DNA of 34,039 nt from an uncultured Thomasclavelia sp. (GCA_910588165.1 CAJUOR010000002.1:28968-63006), one strand, 5' to 3'; positions 15,969-24,123 are shown, counted from the stretch's first letter. The notes: generated from the letters alone by a model not told the origin. Numbers and translations are program-made.

Positions 15969-16715
15969 ATGCCAAAAAACATTTATATCTTATCTGACTT
16001 ACATGGCCATTTTAATATATTTTTAAAAATGTTAGAGAAGATTAACTTTTCTGATGACGATTTACTTTATATTTTAGGTGATTGTTGCGATCGTGGGCCC
16101 AATAGTTTAGACATCTACTTTTATCTTCAAATGCACAAACATAATATGATTTTATTGAAAGGAAATCATGAAATTATGATGCGTGATGCCTTTATTCAAG
16201 ATGATCCGCAATCAGTAAGCGGACGTCAGTGGAGTCGTAACGGCGGGCGGAAAACGATTGAATCTTATCATAAGTATTTGAAGAAATCAGTTCTTAATGA
16301 ACATGATTATAAGGTTGTCAAAAGTGCTTTCTATAAAATGATGATTGATTATGTTAATACTTGTCCTAGCTTTGTGGAAGTGAATTGCAATGGTAAAGAT
16401 TATGTTTTAATTCATGCGGGCATTAACCCCGATAAAAGTTTGTATGAACAAAGCGAAGAGGAATGTGCATGGATGCGAGAATACTTTTTTATGTCTAAAG
16501 GCTTGGAGGATAAAACGATTATCTTTGGGCATACACCTACCAATTATCTTCATCAACAGCAAAGTTTTGATGTGTGGGAAGATCCTATCTTCCATGATAA
16601 AATCGGAATTGACGGTGGCTTAGGACCGTTTGAAGACGGGCAGTTGAACTGCTTGTGTTTAAACACCAAAGAAGTCTTTGTATTGAAGAAATCAGAAGTG
16701 GAGGAAACAGCATGA
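15969..16715 (+). CDS. Metallophosphatase (PPP-type, ApaH/PrpE-like)
   Basis: 248-residue calcineurin-like phosphoesterase. Metal-binding motifs are complete: SDLHGH (D10, H12), GDCCDRG (D38, D41, R42), LKGNHE (N66, H67), HAGIN and FGHTPT. The order and spacing fit the PPP serine/threonine phosphatase and diadenosine tetraphosphatase group; substrate cannot be decided. ATG 15969 was chosen because AGAGGTG ends six bases before it; a GTG at 15960 lies inside that site. Its TGA stop overlaps the next start as ATGA. First gene of a four-gene operon. Confidence 0.9.
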   Translation: MPKNIYILSDLHGHFNIFLKMLEKINFSDDDLLYILGDCCDRGPNSLDIYFYLQMHKHNMILLKGNHEIMMRDAFIQDDPQSVSGRQWSRNGGRKTIESYHKYLKKSVLNEHDYKVVKSAFYKMMIDYVNTCPSFVEVNCNGKDYVLIHAGINPDKSLYEQSEEECAWMREYFFMSKGLEDKTIIFGHTPTNYLHQQQSFDVWEDPIFHDKIGIDGGLGPFEDGQLNCLCLNTKEVFVLKKSEVEETA

Positions 16716-17467
16716 ATATATTACTAAGTCGTATTTTAACCTATTTGAATGGGACATTGTTTATTGACTATCGCTATAAATTTTGCCAGTTTGTTGTCTA
16801 TCATTATTTAGAATTTGAAGACTATACGTTTGCAGATGTCGTTAAGGCAAGTGGACTAACAAAAGAGGAAATTTTATCTTTTATCGCTTTGTTAGGTTTT
16901 AGTACATTTGAGGAGTTCTCCCAAACATTAGTCCAAAATCATTATGTTCGTTTAGATCAGATTCGAGCTCGTATGTTAGATGCTAATAGTGAAGCTATTA
17001 TTGCCGGTATGGAAAAAAGCGGAACAGATGAAGAGATGCAAGAATATGTTTCTACCATTTGTGAAGCAATTGATCAAGCGGAGCGTGTCGTTATTATCGG
17101 AGCGTTGTATCCTCTTTGTTTATCTGTTGAGTTTCAAACGGATTTAATTACTTTCGGTAAGCCGATTATTCAGTATCATAGCTTTGACAGATCTATCTCT
17201 TTAACGGATAAAGATGTTGTTATTTTCATTTCTGCCACAGGACGCTCAATGAACACTTTTATTCAAATACGTCAAGAAGTTGGCGTCGATAAAGCCACTT
17301 CCATCTTAATTACGCAAAATAAGACATATTTATTACCCGAATATCGTATTTCGGATTATGTGTTACATGTACCTGGCAAGTTTGATGGCTTAAATTTTAA
17401 TCATCAGATTTTAACGATTTTTGATTTGCTTCGTGTTCACTATTATCAACAATATTATTTGGGGTAA
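16712..17467 (+). CDS. RpiR/MurR-like regulator with SIS domain
   Basis: 251 residues from ATG 16712, preceded by GGAGGAAA. Residues about 1-75 form the HTH_6 domain (YTFADVVKASGLTKEEILSF, LLGFSTFEEFSQTL). Residues about 105-245 form a SIS sugar-phosphate-binding domain (ERVVIIGALYPLCLSVEFQT, DVVIFISATGRSMNTFIQIR). In this family the SIS domain senses a phosphosugar and changes DNA binding. The SIS part is divergent. It overlaps the phosphatase by four bases and the histidine phosphatase by one, so it likely controls its own operon, perhaps in response to a sugar phosphate handled by the neighbours. Confidence 0.8.
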   Translation: MNILLSRILTYLNGTLFIDYRYKFCQFVVYHYLEFEDYTFADVVKASGLTKEEILSFIALLGFSTFEEFSQTLVQNHYVRLDQIRARMLDANSEAIIAGMEKSGTDEEMQEYVSTICEAIDQAERVVIIGALYPLCLSVEFQTDLITFGKPIIQYHSFDRSISLTDKDVVIFISATGRSMNTFIQIRQEVGVDKATSILITQNKTYLLPEYRISDYVLHVPGKFDGLNFNHQILTIFDLLRVHYYQQYYLG

Positions 17468-18075
17468 TGATTATGCAGGAATTATATTTTGTAAGGCACG
17501 GTCAAACGCTTTTTAATGTGCAAGATAAGGTTCAGGGGTGGTGTGATTCTCCTTTGACAAATGAGGGTGTTGAAGTAGCTAAACGTTTAGGTGAAGCCTT
17601 GAAAGATGTTCACTTTGATGCTTTATATAGCTCTATCAGTGAGCGAGCTTATGATACAGCTTGTTATATTGCAAAAAATGAAGCTTATCGCATTCAAATG
17701 GATAAGCGGCTAAAAGAATTTAATTTCGGTATTTTAGAAGGGGATTTACATGAAAGTCGTGTTTTATTAGAAAACAGACCTAAAGATCGCATCGCATTAC
17801 TAGAGGAAGGCTGGTGTGATGTCGGTGGGGAAAACTTGGCGATGGTCAAAGAGCGAGCCGCTAGTTTTATGAAAGATATTGAAAATATAGACGGTAAGAT
17901 TTTAATTGTCAGCCATGGTCTGTTTATTGCTGCGATTTTGTATTATTTAGATCGTAGCTGTTTAAAGGCGGTGGCAAAGGGAATCAAGAATTGCAGTGTG
18001 TCTAAAGTTGTGAAGGTCCAAGATGGTTATCATTGTGTGAGTATTAACGATACAAGTTTATTTGGAAAGGGGTAA
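17467..18075 (+). CDS. Histidine phosphatase family protein (phosphoglycerate-mutase-like)
   Basis: 202 residues. The phosphohistidine motif is ELYFVRHGQTLFN (R10, H11), with E-type acid region FNFGILEGD and second histidine in VSHGLF. WCDSPLTNEGVEVAKRLG is typical of the cobalamin-phosphatase/PGM branch. Acts in the cytosol on a small phosphorylated molecule; true phosphoglycerate mutase is unlikely given length. The start (ATG 17467) overlaps the preceding stop; an alternative ATG at 17473 would remove two residues. Confidence 0.88.
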   Translation: MIMQELYFVRHGQTLFNVQDKVQGWCDSPLTNEGVEVAKRLGEALKDVHFDALYSSISERAYDTACYIAKNEAYRIQMDKRLKEFNFGILEGDLHESRVLLENRPKDRIALLEEGWCDVGGENLAMVKERAASFMKDIENIDGKILIVSHGLFIAAILYYLDRSCLKAVAKGIKNCSVSKVVKVQDGYHCVSINDTSLFGKG

Positions 18076-18079
18076 AAAT

Positions 18080-19066
18080 ATGAAATTTGGAACAATTGGA
18101 ACAGGTTATATTGTGCGGGCGTTTTTAGATGGTGTTTATAAAAATGATGGGGAGTTAGCGGCAGTTTATTCCCGTCGTCAAGAAACCGGTGAGGCTTTTG
18201 CCAAAGACTATGGTTCACCTCAAGTCTATACAGATTTAGAGGCAATGTACAATGATGAAAACGTTGAAGTGGTTTATGTGGCTAGTCCTAATAGCTTGCA
18301 CTATGTTCAAAGTTTAAAGGCGTTGCAACATGGCAAGCACGTCGTAGTGGAAAAACCGATGTGTGCAACTGTCGCTCAGGCAAAGAGATTATTTGAAGAA
18401 GCTAAGGAAAGAGGATTGTTTATTTTTGAAGCTATTACGAATCAACACTTGCCTAACTATAAAATTATTTCGGAAATATTAGGGAAAATTGGACGCATTC
18501 GTATGGTGCAATGTAATTATTCACAATATTCAAGTCGTTATGATGCCTTAAAAAGTGGCGAAGAACCTAATGTGTTTAGTCCAAAATATTCCGGTGGAGC
18601 CTTATCGGATATCAACATTTACAACATTCACTTTGTAATAGGGTTGTTTGGTTTGCCTAAAGATGTCGCTTATTATGTTAATCGTCATGCAAATGGAATT
18701 GATTTATCAGGTGTCGCTATTTTAACCTATCCGGATTTTATAGCTACTTGTGTGGGGGCAAAGGATAGTGCTAGTACTAACTTTGCTCAAATTCAAGGGG
18801 AAGATGGCTATATTTATGTAAGACCGGGAAGCAATGGTTGTCGTGAAGTTGAATTGCATATCAAAGATAAGATAACAATCTATAATCAACAAGAAGATTC
18901 TAATGCACTTTATTATGAGAATGTAGATTTCAAAAAAATAATTGAAACTAAAGATTATCAAGCACGTGATGCTTTTATGGAAGAAAGTATGAAATGTATG
19001 CAAGTCTTAAACCAAGCTCGTCAATTTGCCAATCTTGTGTTTGACGAAGATACGCAACCATTATAA
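18080..19066 (+). CDS. Gfo/Idh/MocA-family oxidoreductase
   Basis: 328 residues from ATG 18080, with GAAAGGGG just upstream. The N-terminal Rossmann fold shows GTIGTGYI for NAD(P) binding and the family motif EKPMC near residue 94. The C-terminal half is the alpha/beta substrate domain (GGALSDINIYNIHFVIGLFG). Family members oxidise or reduce sugars, inositols and related polyols. Last gene of the operon, four bases after the histidine phosphatase stop, so a role in sugar or sugar-phosphate salvage is plausible; substrate unknown. Confidence 0.9.
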   Translation: MKFGTIGTGYIVRAFLDGVYKNDGELAAVYSRRQETGEAFAKDYGSPQVYTDLEAMYNDENVEVVYVASPNSLHYVQSLKALQHGKHVVVEKPMCATVAQAKRLFEEAKERGLFIFEAITNQHLPNYKIISEILGKIGRIRMVQCNYSQYSSRYDALKSGEEPNVFSPKYSGGALSDINIYNIHFVIGLFGLPKDVAYYVNRHANGIDLSGVAILTYPDFIATCVGAKDSASTNFAQIQGEDGYIYVRPGSNGCREVELHIKDKITIYNQQEDSNALYYENVDFKKIIETKDYQARDAFMEESMKCMQVLNQARQFANLVFDEDTQPL

Positions 19067-19075
19067 ATATAAGAA

Positions 19076-19104
19076 AGTCCATTCTAAGTCAGAATGGCTT
19101 TTTT
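19076..19104 (+). terminator. Terminator of the oxidoreductase operon
   Basis: Arms CCATTCT (19079-19085) and AGAATGG (19091-19097), then C and T6. Confidence 0.85.
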
Positions 19105-19130
19105 AATGAACAATTATTTTAGAATGGCTT

Positions 19131-19154
19131 ATAAAAAGAGGCTAAAAGCCTCTT
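19131..19154 (-). terminator. Terminator of the HD/DJ-1 operon
   Basis: Perfect 8-bp arms AAGAGGCT (19136-19143) and AGCCTCTT (19147-19154) with a 3-base loop. On the minus strand it is followed by T residues. Confidence 0.85.
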
Positions 19155-19182
19155 AAGGTACTTCGATGACTTATATTGATGT

Positions 19183-19731
19183 TTACGCATTTTTATAGTG
19201 ATAGTAAATAGCGCTTTGAACTTGTTTGCTGACTTTTTCTCCTTTTAAAGCTTCTAAAATTTTTAAACCGAAATCTATGCCTGCCGCAGCAGATGAAGCT
19301 GTAATCAATTTTTGGTCTTGGACGACATATTGCTTGTGGTATGTTCCGCCAAAATCATCATTCATTGAGCCAAAACAAGTATAGTGTTTTCCTTTTAAAT
19401 AACCGGCACGTCCTAAAATTGTCGGTGCAGCACAAATGGCACAGACATAACGATTTGTTTCCATAAAGATTTTGATAATCTCTTGAACTTTACTGCTAGC
19501 TTCAATAGCTTGCCATTCCGGACCTCCGGGTAAGATTAAAGCTTCATAGTCATTATCATGAAAAGTTGAAAAAGGCTTTAAATCGGTTAGGACAGCTCCT
19601 GAACGACCTTTAGCATCTTGATCTAGTAAAGAATATATATCAACTTCCACCCCACCCCTTATTAACATATCAAAAGGGCAAAGTGTTTCGGCTTCTTCAA
19701 AACCATCGGTAATAATCATACATACTTTCAT
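19183..19731 (-). CDS. DJ-1/PfpI family protein
   Basis: 182 residues from ATG 19731 (GAGGAAG upstream; a start five codons earlier is possible). The class I glutamine-amidotransferase-like fold shows the nucleophile elbow AICAAP with C100, the conserved acid in GFEEAE (E12/E13) and LILPGGPEW. Relatives act as deglycases, chaperones or oxidative-stress proteins; activity here is not settled. It follows the HD gene by about 18 bases and shares its operon. Confidence 0.9.
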   Translation of the reverse strand: MKVCMIITDGFEEAETLCPFDMLIRGGVEVDIYSLLDQDAKGRSGAVLTDLKPFSTFHDNDYEALILPGGPEWQAIEASSKVQEIIKIFMETNRYVCAICAAPTILGRAGYLKGKHYTCFGSMNDDFGGTYHKQYVVQDQKLITASSAAAGIDFGLKILEALKGEKVSKQVQSAIYYHYKNA

Positions 19732-19749
19732 ATTTATCTTCCTCATCTT

Positions 19750-20337
19750 TTATTGTTTTTTTCCTTCAATATAATAAGTGGCTTCCATATCGGCGGTTGA
19801 TAAGGCAAACGCTAAGGGAAACATTTCAAAGGCTGCACCGACATTGCGAGCATCTTCCGTTCCGGAAAAGCCCATGTGGTACCTAATCGCAAACGCCTCT
19901 TCCCTAGTTAAACGCATATAGCCACTAATAATATAGACAGATTTTTCACCATGACCATAAGGTATTTGATCGCTGTACTCATAAGTGGGGACTTGAATCC
20001 ATTTGCCGTTTTCGTCTTTGACATTGCGTGTTCCGGGTTTGTAGACATTGATTTTACATAAATCATGGAGTAAACTGACAATCGCTATGCTTTCTTCACT
20101 GTAATTTAAACCGTAAACCTGTTGAACTCGTTGTCTTGCTAAATAGGCTTCTAGGCAATCATAGACATTTAAGCTATGCTCACATAGACCGCCCTGATAT
20201 GCGCCATGGTATCTTGCGCTTGCCGGTGCGTCAAAAAAATCCGAATGTCTGGATAAAAGAAATTCTAAAAGTTTATCTGCTCCGTCACGATGAATCTTGG
20301 ATTGATAGATTTCGATAAAACGTTCCTTGTTTGTCAT
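19750..20337 (-). CDS. HD-domain phosphohydrolase
   Basis: 195 residues from ATG 20337, which has AGAGGTG upstream; an ATG six codons earlier overlaps that site. HD-fold metal ligands are H44 in RYHGAYQGG, H54 in CEHSLNVY and H91-D92 in LLHDLCK, with a distal D in FALSTADMEA. Such proteins hydrolyse nucleotides or cyclic nucleotides; resemblance to phage-type and YedJ-like hydrolases gives no exact substrate. Divergent from rsmG. Confidence 0.85.
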   Translation of the reverse strand: MTNKERFIEIYQSKIHRDGADKLLEFLLSRHSDFFDAPASARYHGAYQGGLCEHSLNVYDCLEAYLARQRVQQVYGLNYSEESIAIVSLLHDLCKINVYKPGTRNVKDENGKWIQVPTYEYSDQIPYGHGEKSVYIISGYMRLTREEAFAIRYHMGFSGTEDARNVGAAFEMFPLAFALSTADMEATYYIEGKKQ

Positions 20338-20396
20338 TGCTACACCTCTTTTCATAATTTAATTATAACATAGTTTTTCATTCACGCATTGAAATT

Positions 20397-20426
20397 TTAC
20401 CGATTTCGTATTACAATAGATATAAT
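20397..20426 (+). promoter_or_regulatory. Promoter of rsmG
   Basis: TTACCG (20397-20402), 18 bases, TATAAT (20421-20426). The start point would be near 20433, just ahead of the hairpin at 20437, giving a leader of about 125 bases. Confidence 0.6.
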
Positions 20427-20436
20427 CAGAATGATT

Positions 20437-20496
20437 CTGCACCTCGTTGCTTTTTTTGGAAGAAATGGGTAGTTTTTCCAAAAGAGAAAGGTGCAG
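20437..20496 (+). promoter_or_regulatory. Nested hairpin in the rsmG leader
   Basis: Outer arms CTGCACCT (20437-20444) and AGGTGCAG (20489-20496) enclose a second pair, TTTTGGAA (20454-20461) and TTCCAAAA (20476-20483). The fold begins at the probable 5' end of the transcript and ends about 60 bases before ATG. No T-run follows the outer stem, so it is not a simple terminator. It matches no riboswitch class I recognise. Confidence 0.5.
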
Positions 20497-20557
20497 TCTT
20501 TGAGTTAAGGAATAAATTTTATTGATGACAAGTAGCGTGCATAAAGAGGTGACAAAT

Positions 20558-21265
20558 ATGAATATTGAAGCGTTTATTGAAGCGTTAGGAAAACAAGGCA
20601 TTATTTTATCAGAAAGACAGTTAGAACAGTTTGAAATCTATCATCGTATGTTAGTGGAATGGAACGAGAAGATGAATTTGACCAATATTTTAGAAAAGGA
20701 AGATGTTTATTTAAAACATTTTTATGATTCTTTAACTTTAGCTTTTTATCATCCTTTGAAAGATGAAACACTTTGTGATATTGGTGCCGGAGCCGGTTTT
20801 CCGTCTATTCCTTTAAAAATTGTTTTTCCGGATATTCAAGTTACCATTGTAGATTCTTTAAATAAGCGTATCACTTTTTTAAATGCACTGTTTGAAGCTT
20901 TAGATCTTGTGAATGTTCAGGCAGTATGTGCCAGAGCAGAGGAGTACTGCAAGGAGCATCGGGAAGCTTTTGATATTGTGACCGCAAGAGCTGTGGCACG
21001 TTTTGAAATACTAGATGAATTATGTTTACCGTTAGTGAAAATAGGAGGATATTTTATTTCTTTAAAAGGAGCAAGTGGGCAAGAGGAATATGAGGCTGCT
21101 AAATCCGGTATTGTGAAATTAGGTGGTAAACTAGAGGAAAGTCATGCCTTTACTTTATCGAGTCAAGGAGATAAACGTATCAATTTCTATATTCAAAAAG
21201 TCATAAAAACACCCCTGAAATATCCTAGAATGTATGCGAAGATTAAAAAAAGTCCATTAAAGTAA
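20558..21265 (+). CDS. rsmG: 16S rRNA (guanine527-N7)-methyltransferase RsmG
   Basis: 235 residues from ATG 20558 (AGAGGTG upstream). It methylates G527 of 16S rRNA using S-adenosylmethionine. The GidB signature is clear: WNEKMNLTNI, HFYDSLTL, the SAM site CDIGAGAGFPSIPLKIVFP and the RAVARFEILDEL motif. In Firmicutes rsmG lies next to noc and near the origin, as here, but mnmG is not upstream; HD and DJ-1 genes stand there instead. Noc follows after 15 bases. Confidence 0.95.
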   Translation: MNIEAFIEALGKQGIILSERQLEQFEIYHRMLVEWNEKMNLTNILEKEDVYLKHFYDSLTLAFYHPLKDETLCDIGAGAGFPSIPLKIVFPDIQVTIVDSLNKRITFLNALFEALDLVNVQAVCARAEEYCKEHREAFDIVTARAVARFEILDELCLPLVKIGGYFISLKGASGQEEYEAAKSGIVKLGGKLEESHAFTLSSQGDKRINFYIQKVIKTPLKYPRMYAKIKKSPLK

Positions 21266-21280
21266 AAAGGAGGAACCAAG

Positions 21281-22057
21281 ATGTTAAATCTTGTGGAAAT
21301 AGATGTTAATCAAATTATAGCTAATCCTTATCAGCCAAGAACCATTTTTGATAAGGACGCTTTAAATGAATTATCCCAGTCAATTAGAGAGAACGGTATT
21401 ATTCAACCGATGGTTGTTAGACCGTCTTTGACCGGTAAGTATGAGATTGTCGCAGGAGAGCGACGTTTTAAAGCCGCTTGTTTAGCAGGCTTTCAAAAAG
21501 TTCCTTGTATTGTTCAAAATTATAGTGATGAGAAATCAGCTGAGATTGCCTTAATTGAAAATGTGCAAAGAGAAAATCTAACCGCTATTGAGGAGGCTGA
21601 GGCTTATCGTGCTTTGATTGATTTAACCGGTTTAACCCAAGCCCAATTAGCTTCACGGGTAGGCAAAACACAATCAACTATTGCCAATAAATTGAGGTTG
21701 CTGAAATTACCTGATGATGTGAAAAAGGCTATTCGTAATCACCAGTTAACCGAACGTCATGCACGGGCCATGTTAGGTATGGATACTCAAGAGGATATGC
21801 AGTCTGTAGCTCAAGATGTCATTGAGCGTCAATTAACTGTAAGTGAAACAGAAAAATTGGTTAAAGACAAGGTGAAGGCAAAGAAGCCTAAAAGTAAAAT
21901 GAAGGTTTTAACGCCTAATGTTCGTATTGCTTTGAATACAGTTAGACAAGCTGTTATGATGGTTCGTCAAAGTGGGATTGACGTCGAGATGTTAGAGAGC
22001 GATGGGGGGGAAGATGATTATATTATTACATTAAAAGTAGCTAAACGAAAGAAATAG
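21281..22057 (+). CDS. noc: Nucleoid occlusion protein Noc (ParB-like)
   Basis: 258 residues. It has the ParB N-terminal CTP-binding fold (IIANPYQPRTIFDKDALNEL, IVAGERRFKAACLAGF, IALIENVQRENLTAIEEAEA) and the HTH TQAQLASRVGKTQSTIANKL. Position next to rsmG and upstream of soj-spo0J marks it as Noc, which binds its own sites and blocks septum formation over the nucleoid. Noc needs an N-terminal amphipathic helix for membrane binding; here the sequence starts straight with MLNLVEIDVNQII, so that helix is short or absent. An AAAGGAGG site precedes the start. It could instead be a second ParB paralogue. Confidence 0.85.
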   Translation: MLNLVEIDVNQIIANPYQPRTIFDKDALNELSQSIRENGIIQPMVVRPSLTGKYEIVAGERRFKAACLAGFQKVPCIVQNYSDEKSAEIALIENVQRENLTAIEEAEAYRALIDLTGLTQAQLASRVGKTQSTIANKLRLLKLPDDVKKAIRNHQLTERHARAMLGMDTQEDMQSVAQDVIERQLTVSETEKLVKDKVKAKKPKSKMKVLTPNVRIALNTVRQAVMMVRQSGIDVEMLESDGGEDDYIITLKVAKRKK

Positions 22058-22095
22058 TTGGGTATTAAAGTACAATTGGAAGGGAGAAGCATAAG

Positions 22096-22557
22096 ATGAA
22101 AAAATTAGTAGTTATCGGTGTATTGAGTTTATTGGTTTTAACCGGCTGTTCTAAAAACAGCGGGCCAAAAACTACCGTCTGTAAAAAGGATACCTTAGAA
22201 GATCGTATTGATTTTGTATCAGAAGGAGATCGTGTGATTACTCAGACAGAGTATGATCCATATAGTTTTGATGATTTAGATATAACTGCAAAGCAAGCAC
22301 AAGACAAGGAGTTCATGGAAGAAGTATGAGTTTCTTATAAAGAGATGTATGATGCTGTGATTAGCAAAGGTGTTGATATTGCCTATGAAGTAAATGTTGA
22401 TCAAAAACAAGTTATATTTAAAATTATTTTAGATTACACCGTAGCAGATTTAGATGAATTAGCAGCTTTAGAAATTGTTGATGATGTGGACTCTGATTAC
22501 ATCAGTTTAGAAGCTTCAGTTGATGGCTTTACTGCTGAAGGATACACTTGTGAATAA
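22096..22557 (+). pseudogene. Small lipoprotein interrupted by in-frame TGA
   Basis: Starts at ATG 22096 with GGAAGGGAG upstream. A lipoprotein signal peptide (MKKLVVIGVLSLLVL, lipobox LTGC) puts the mature N-terminus at Cys18. After 77 codons the frame meets TGA at 22327-22329 (...FMEEV), then continues VSYKEMYDAVISKGVDIAYE to TAA at 22555, 153 codons in all. The pattern of a short lipoprotein with KDTLEDRIDFVSEGDRV and DYTVADLDELAAL resembles DUF1307/YehR-like lipoproteins, a tentative match. The downstream part has kept its frame and composition, so the TGA looks recent, sequenced wrongly or read through. Restart at ATG 22345 would lack the signal peptide. Located between noc and the LCP gene. 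Confidence 0.75.
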
Positions 22558-22585
22558 CGCTGTATAGATATACGGCGTTTTTCAT
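22556..22585 (+). terminator. Terminator of the rsmG-noc-lipoprotein unit
   Basis: Arms AACGCTGTAT (22556-22565) and ATACGGCGTT (22570-22579), 10 bp with one G-U pair, then T residues. Overlaps the TAA stop. Confidence 0.85.
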
Positions 22586-22611
22586 TCTGAAATAAAAATA
22601 GATAACATTGA

Positions 22612-22640
22612 TTGAATAATAATAAAGGTAGTGATATACT
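22612..22640 (+). promoter_or_regulatory. Promoter of the LCP gene
   Basis: TTGAAT (22612-22617), 17 bases, extended -10 TGATATACT (22632-22640). Confidence 0.6.
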
Positions 22641-22665
22641 AAAATTCATAGAAAGAGGTGTTATT

Positions 22666-24117
22666 ATGTCACGAACTAAAAAGCACAACAATAAGAAGTT
22701 AAATATAGGCTTTGTATTATTAGGGATACAAGTATTTGCTTCTTTGTTATTTATATTTTTCTTGCTTCGTTTAAGCTTAATACCGACGCCGATTTTATTG
22801 TTAGTGGGAGTTATTCTGTTATTAACTGTTTTGTTTGTTCTACTCTCATTGATGAAAAAGAAAAGAGGTAAAAAGTCCAAAAAGACAGTGACAAAAGTAA
22901 TTTCAGTGATATTAAGTATTGTTCTATTTGTCGGAAGCTTCTATCTATTTAAAACAGGAGATGTTTTAAGTAAGATTTTAGGTTCAGATTATGAAACACA
23001 TTCCGTTTTAGTTTATGTAATGAAAGATAGCAGTTATAATCGTATTACAGATTTAGAAGGAAAAAAATTCGGTGTGGTTTCAAAGTATGACCAAAAAAAT
23101 ATTGATACAGCTGTAGAGAAAATTAATAAGGAGTTAGATAGCGAAGCTAATTTGACTTCTTATGATAGTTATCAAGCGTTGACTGATGCTTTATATAACG
23201 GTGAAATAGATGCCATGATTATGAATGAAGCCTTTTCGGCAATTGCGATTGAGCATACAGCAACTTTCCAAGATGATACAAAAGTTGTTTTTGTATCTGA
23301 AATCAGCGAACAGGTCAAAAAACGTGGTGGCGAAATAGATGTTACTAAGGATACGTTCACCGTTTATATTTCCGGAATTGACACTTACGGTTCAGTATCT
23401 ACAGTTTCCAGATCAGATGTCAATATGTTGATGACAATCAATCCGCAAACACATCAGATTTTATTAACAAATATTCCACGTGATTATTATGTTACTCTCC
23501 ATACATATCAAGCCCTAGATAAATTAACGCATGCCGGTATTTATGGGGTTAATGAGTCAATGGATACATTAGAGGACTTATTGAATATTGATATTGATTA
23601 TTATTTGCGTGTCAATTTCTCTAGTTTAGTTGATATTGTTGATGCAGTGGGTGGTATCACAGTGGATAATCCACGGGCATTCTTAGATTTCCCGGAAGGT
23701 CCAGTTTATTTAGATGGCGCATCTGCCCTAAGGTTCTCAAGAGAGCGTTATTCATTTAGCGAGGGTGATAGAGAGCGGGGTCGTAATCAACAGCGAGTGA
23801 TTATGGGCATTATTGATAAGGTTTTATCTCCTTCCATTATCACTAACTATACAAGTATCTTAAATGCCGTATCAGGCAGTTTCCAAACAAGTATATCTAC
23901 ATCTGATTTATCTAAACTTGTGAAAATGCAATTTGCCAATAATACCGGTTGGAATATTCAGACTTATTCATTAGATGGTACAGGAGCAGAGGACGTTACT
24001 TACTCTTATGGCTCAGAGCCACTCTATGTCATGGTGCCTGATCAAACAACGGTTACTAAAGCCTCTCAATATATTGAAGCGATGGAAAACGGACAGAGAA
24101 TTACTGTTGAACAGTAA
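22666..24117 (+). CDS. LCP (LytR-CpsA-Psr) family protein with extra ligand-binding-like domain
   Basis: 483 residues from ATG 22666 (GAAAGAGGTG upstream). LCP enzymes transfer teichoic acid or other glycopolymers from lipid carriers to peptidoglycan. Three hydrophobic segments lie near 14-36, 42-64 and 79-100. Residues about 108-205 (SYNRITDLEGKKFGVVSKYD to YNGEIDAMIMNEAFSAIAIE) look like half of a periplasmic solute-binding fold. The LCP domain, about 230-420, shows DVNMLMTINPQ, LLTNIPRDYYV, DAVGGITVDNP and LRFSRERYSFSEGDRERGRN, with the conserved arginines and acids. A C-terminal stretch of about 60 residues follows. The partners tagD and tagGH appear later in the window. Its place between noc and soj is unusual. 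Confidence 0.9.
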   Translation: MSRTKKHNNKKLNIGFVLLGIQVFASLLFIFFLLRLSLIPTPILLLVGVILLLTVLFVLLSLMKKKRGKKSKKTVTKVISVILSIVLFVGSFYLFKTGDVLSKILGSDYETHSVLVYVMKDSSYNRITDLEGKKFGVVSKYDQKNIDTAVEKINKELDSEANLTSYDSYQALTDALYNGEIDAMIMNEAFSAIAIEHTATFQDDTKVVFVSEISEQVKKRGGEIDVTKDTFTVYISGIDTYGSVSTVSRSDVNMLMTINPQTHQILLTNIPRDYYVTLHTYQALDKLTHAGIYGVNESMDTLEDLLNIDIDYYLRVNFSSLVDIVDAVGGITVDNPRAFLDFPEGPVYLDGASALRFSRERYSFSEGDRERGRNQQRVIMGIIDKVLSPSIITNYTSILNAVSGSFQTSISTSDLSKLVKMQFANNTGWNIQTYSLDGTGAEDVTYSYGSEPLYVMVPDQTTVTKASQYIEAMENGQRITVEQ

Positions 24118-24123
24118 GATGAT

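Noticed and set aside
16655..16711. Longer upstream start for the RpiR-like regulator
   Set aside because: It would overlap the phosphatase gene by 60 bases without a ribosome site; ATG 16712 follows GGAGGAAA.
19091..19130. Direct repeat AGAATGGCTT (19091 and 19121)
   Set aside because: A ten-base repeat between two terminators is most simply a small local duplication of terminator sequence.
20359..20601. 80-residue minus-strand frame over the rsmG leader
   Set aside because: It overlaps the promoter, the leader hairpin and the start of rsmG, and has no ribosome site.
7022..22329. Reassignment of TGA to tryptophan in this organism
   Set aside because: Tryptophan is encoded by TGG throughout, and TGA is a plausible true stop at 9821-9823 (inside a terminator) and 16713-16715 (ATGA overlap).
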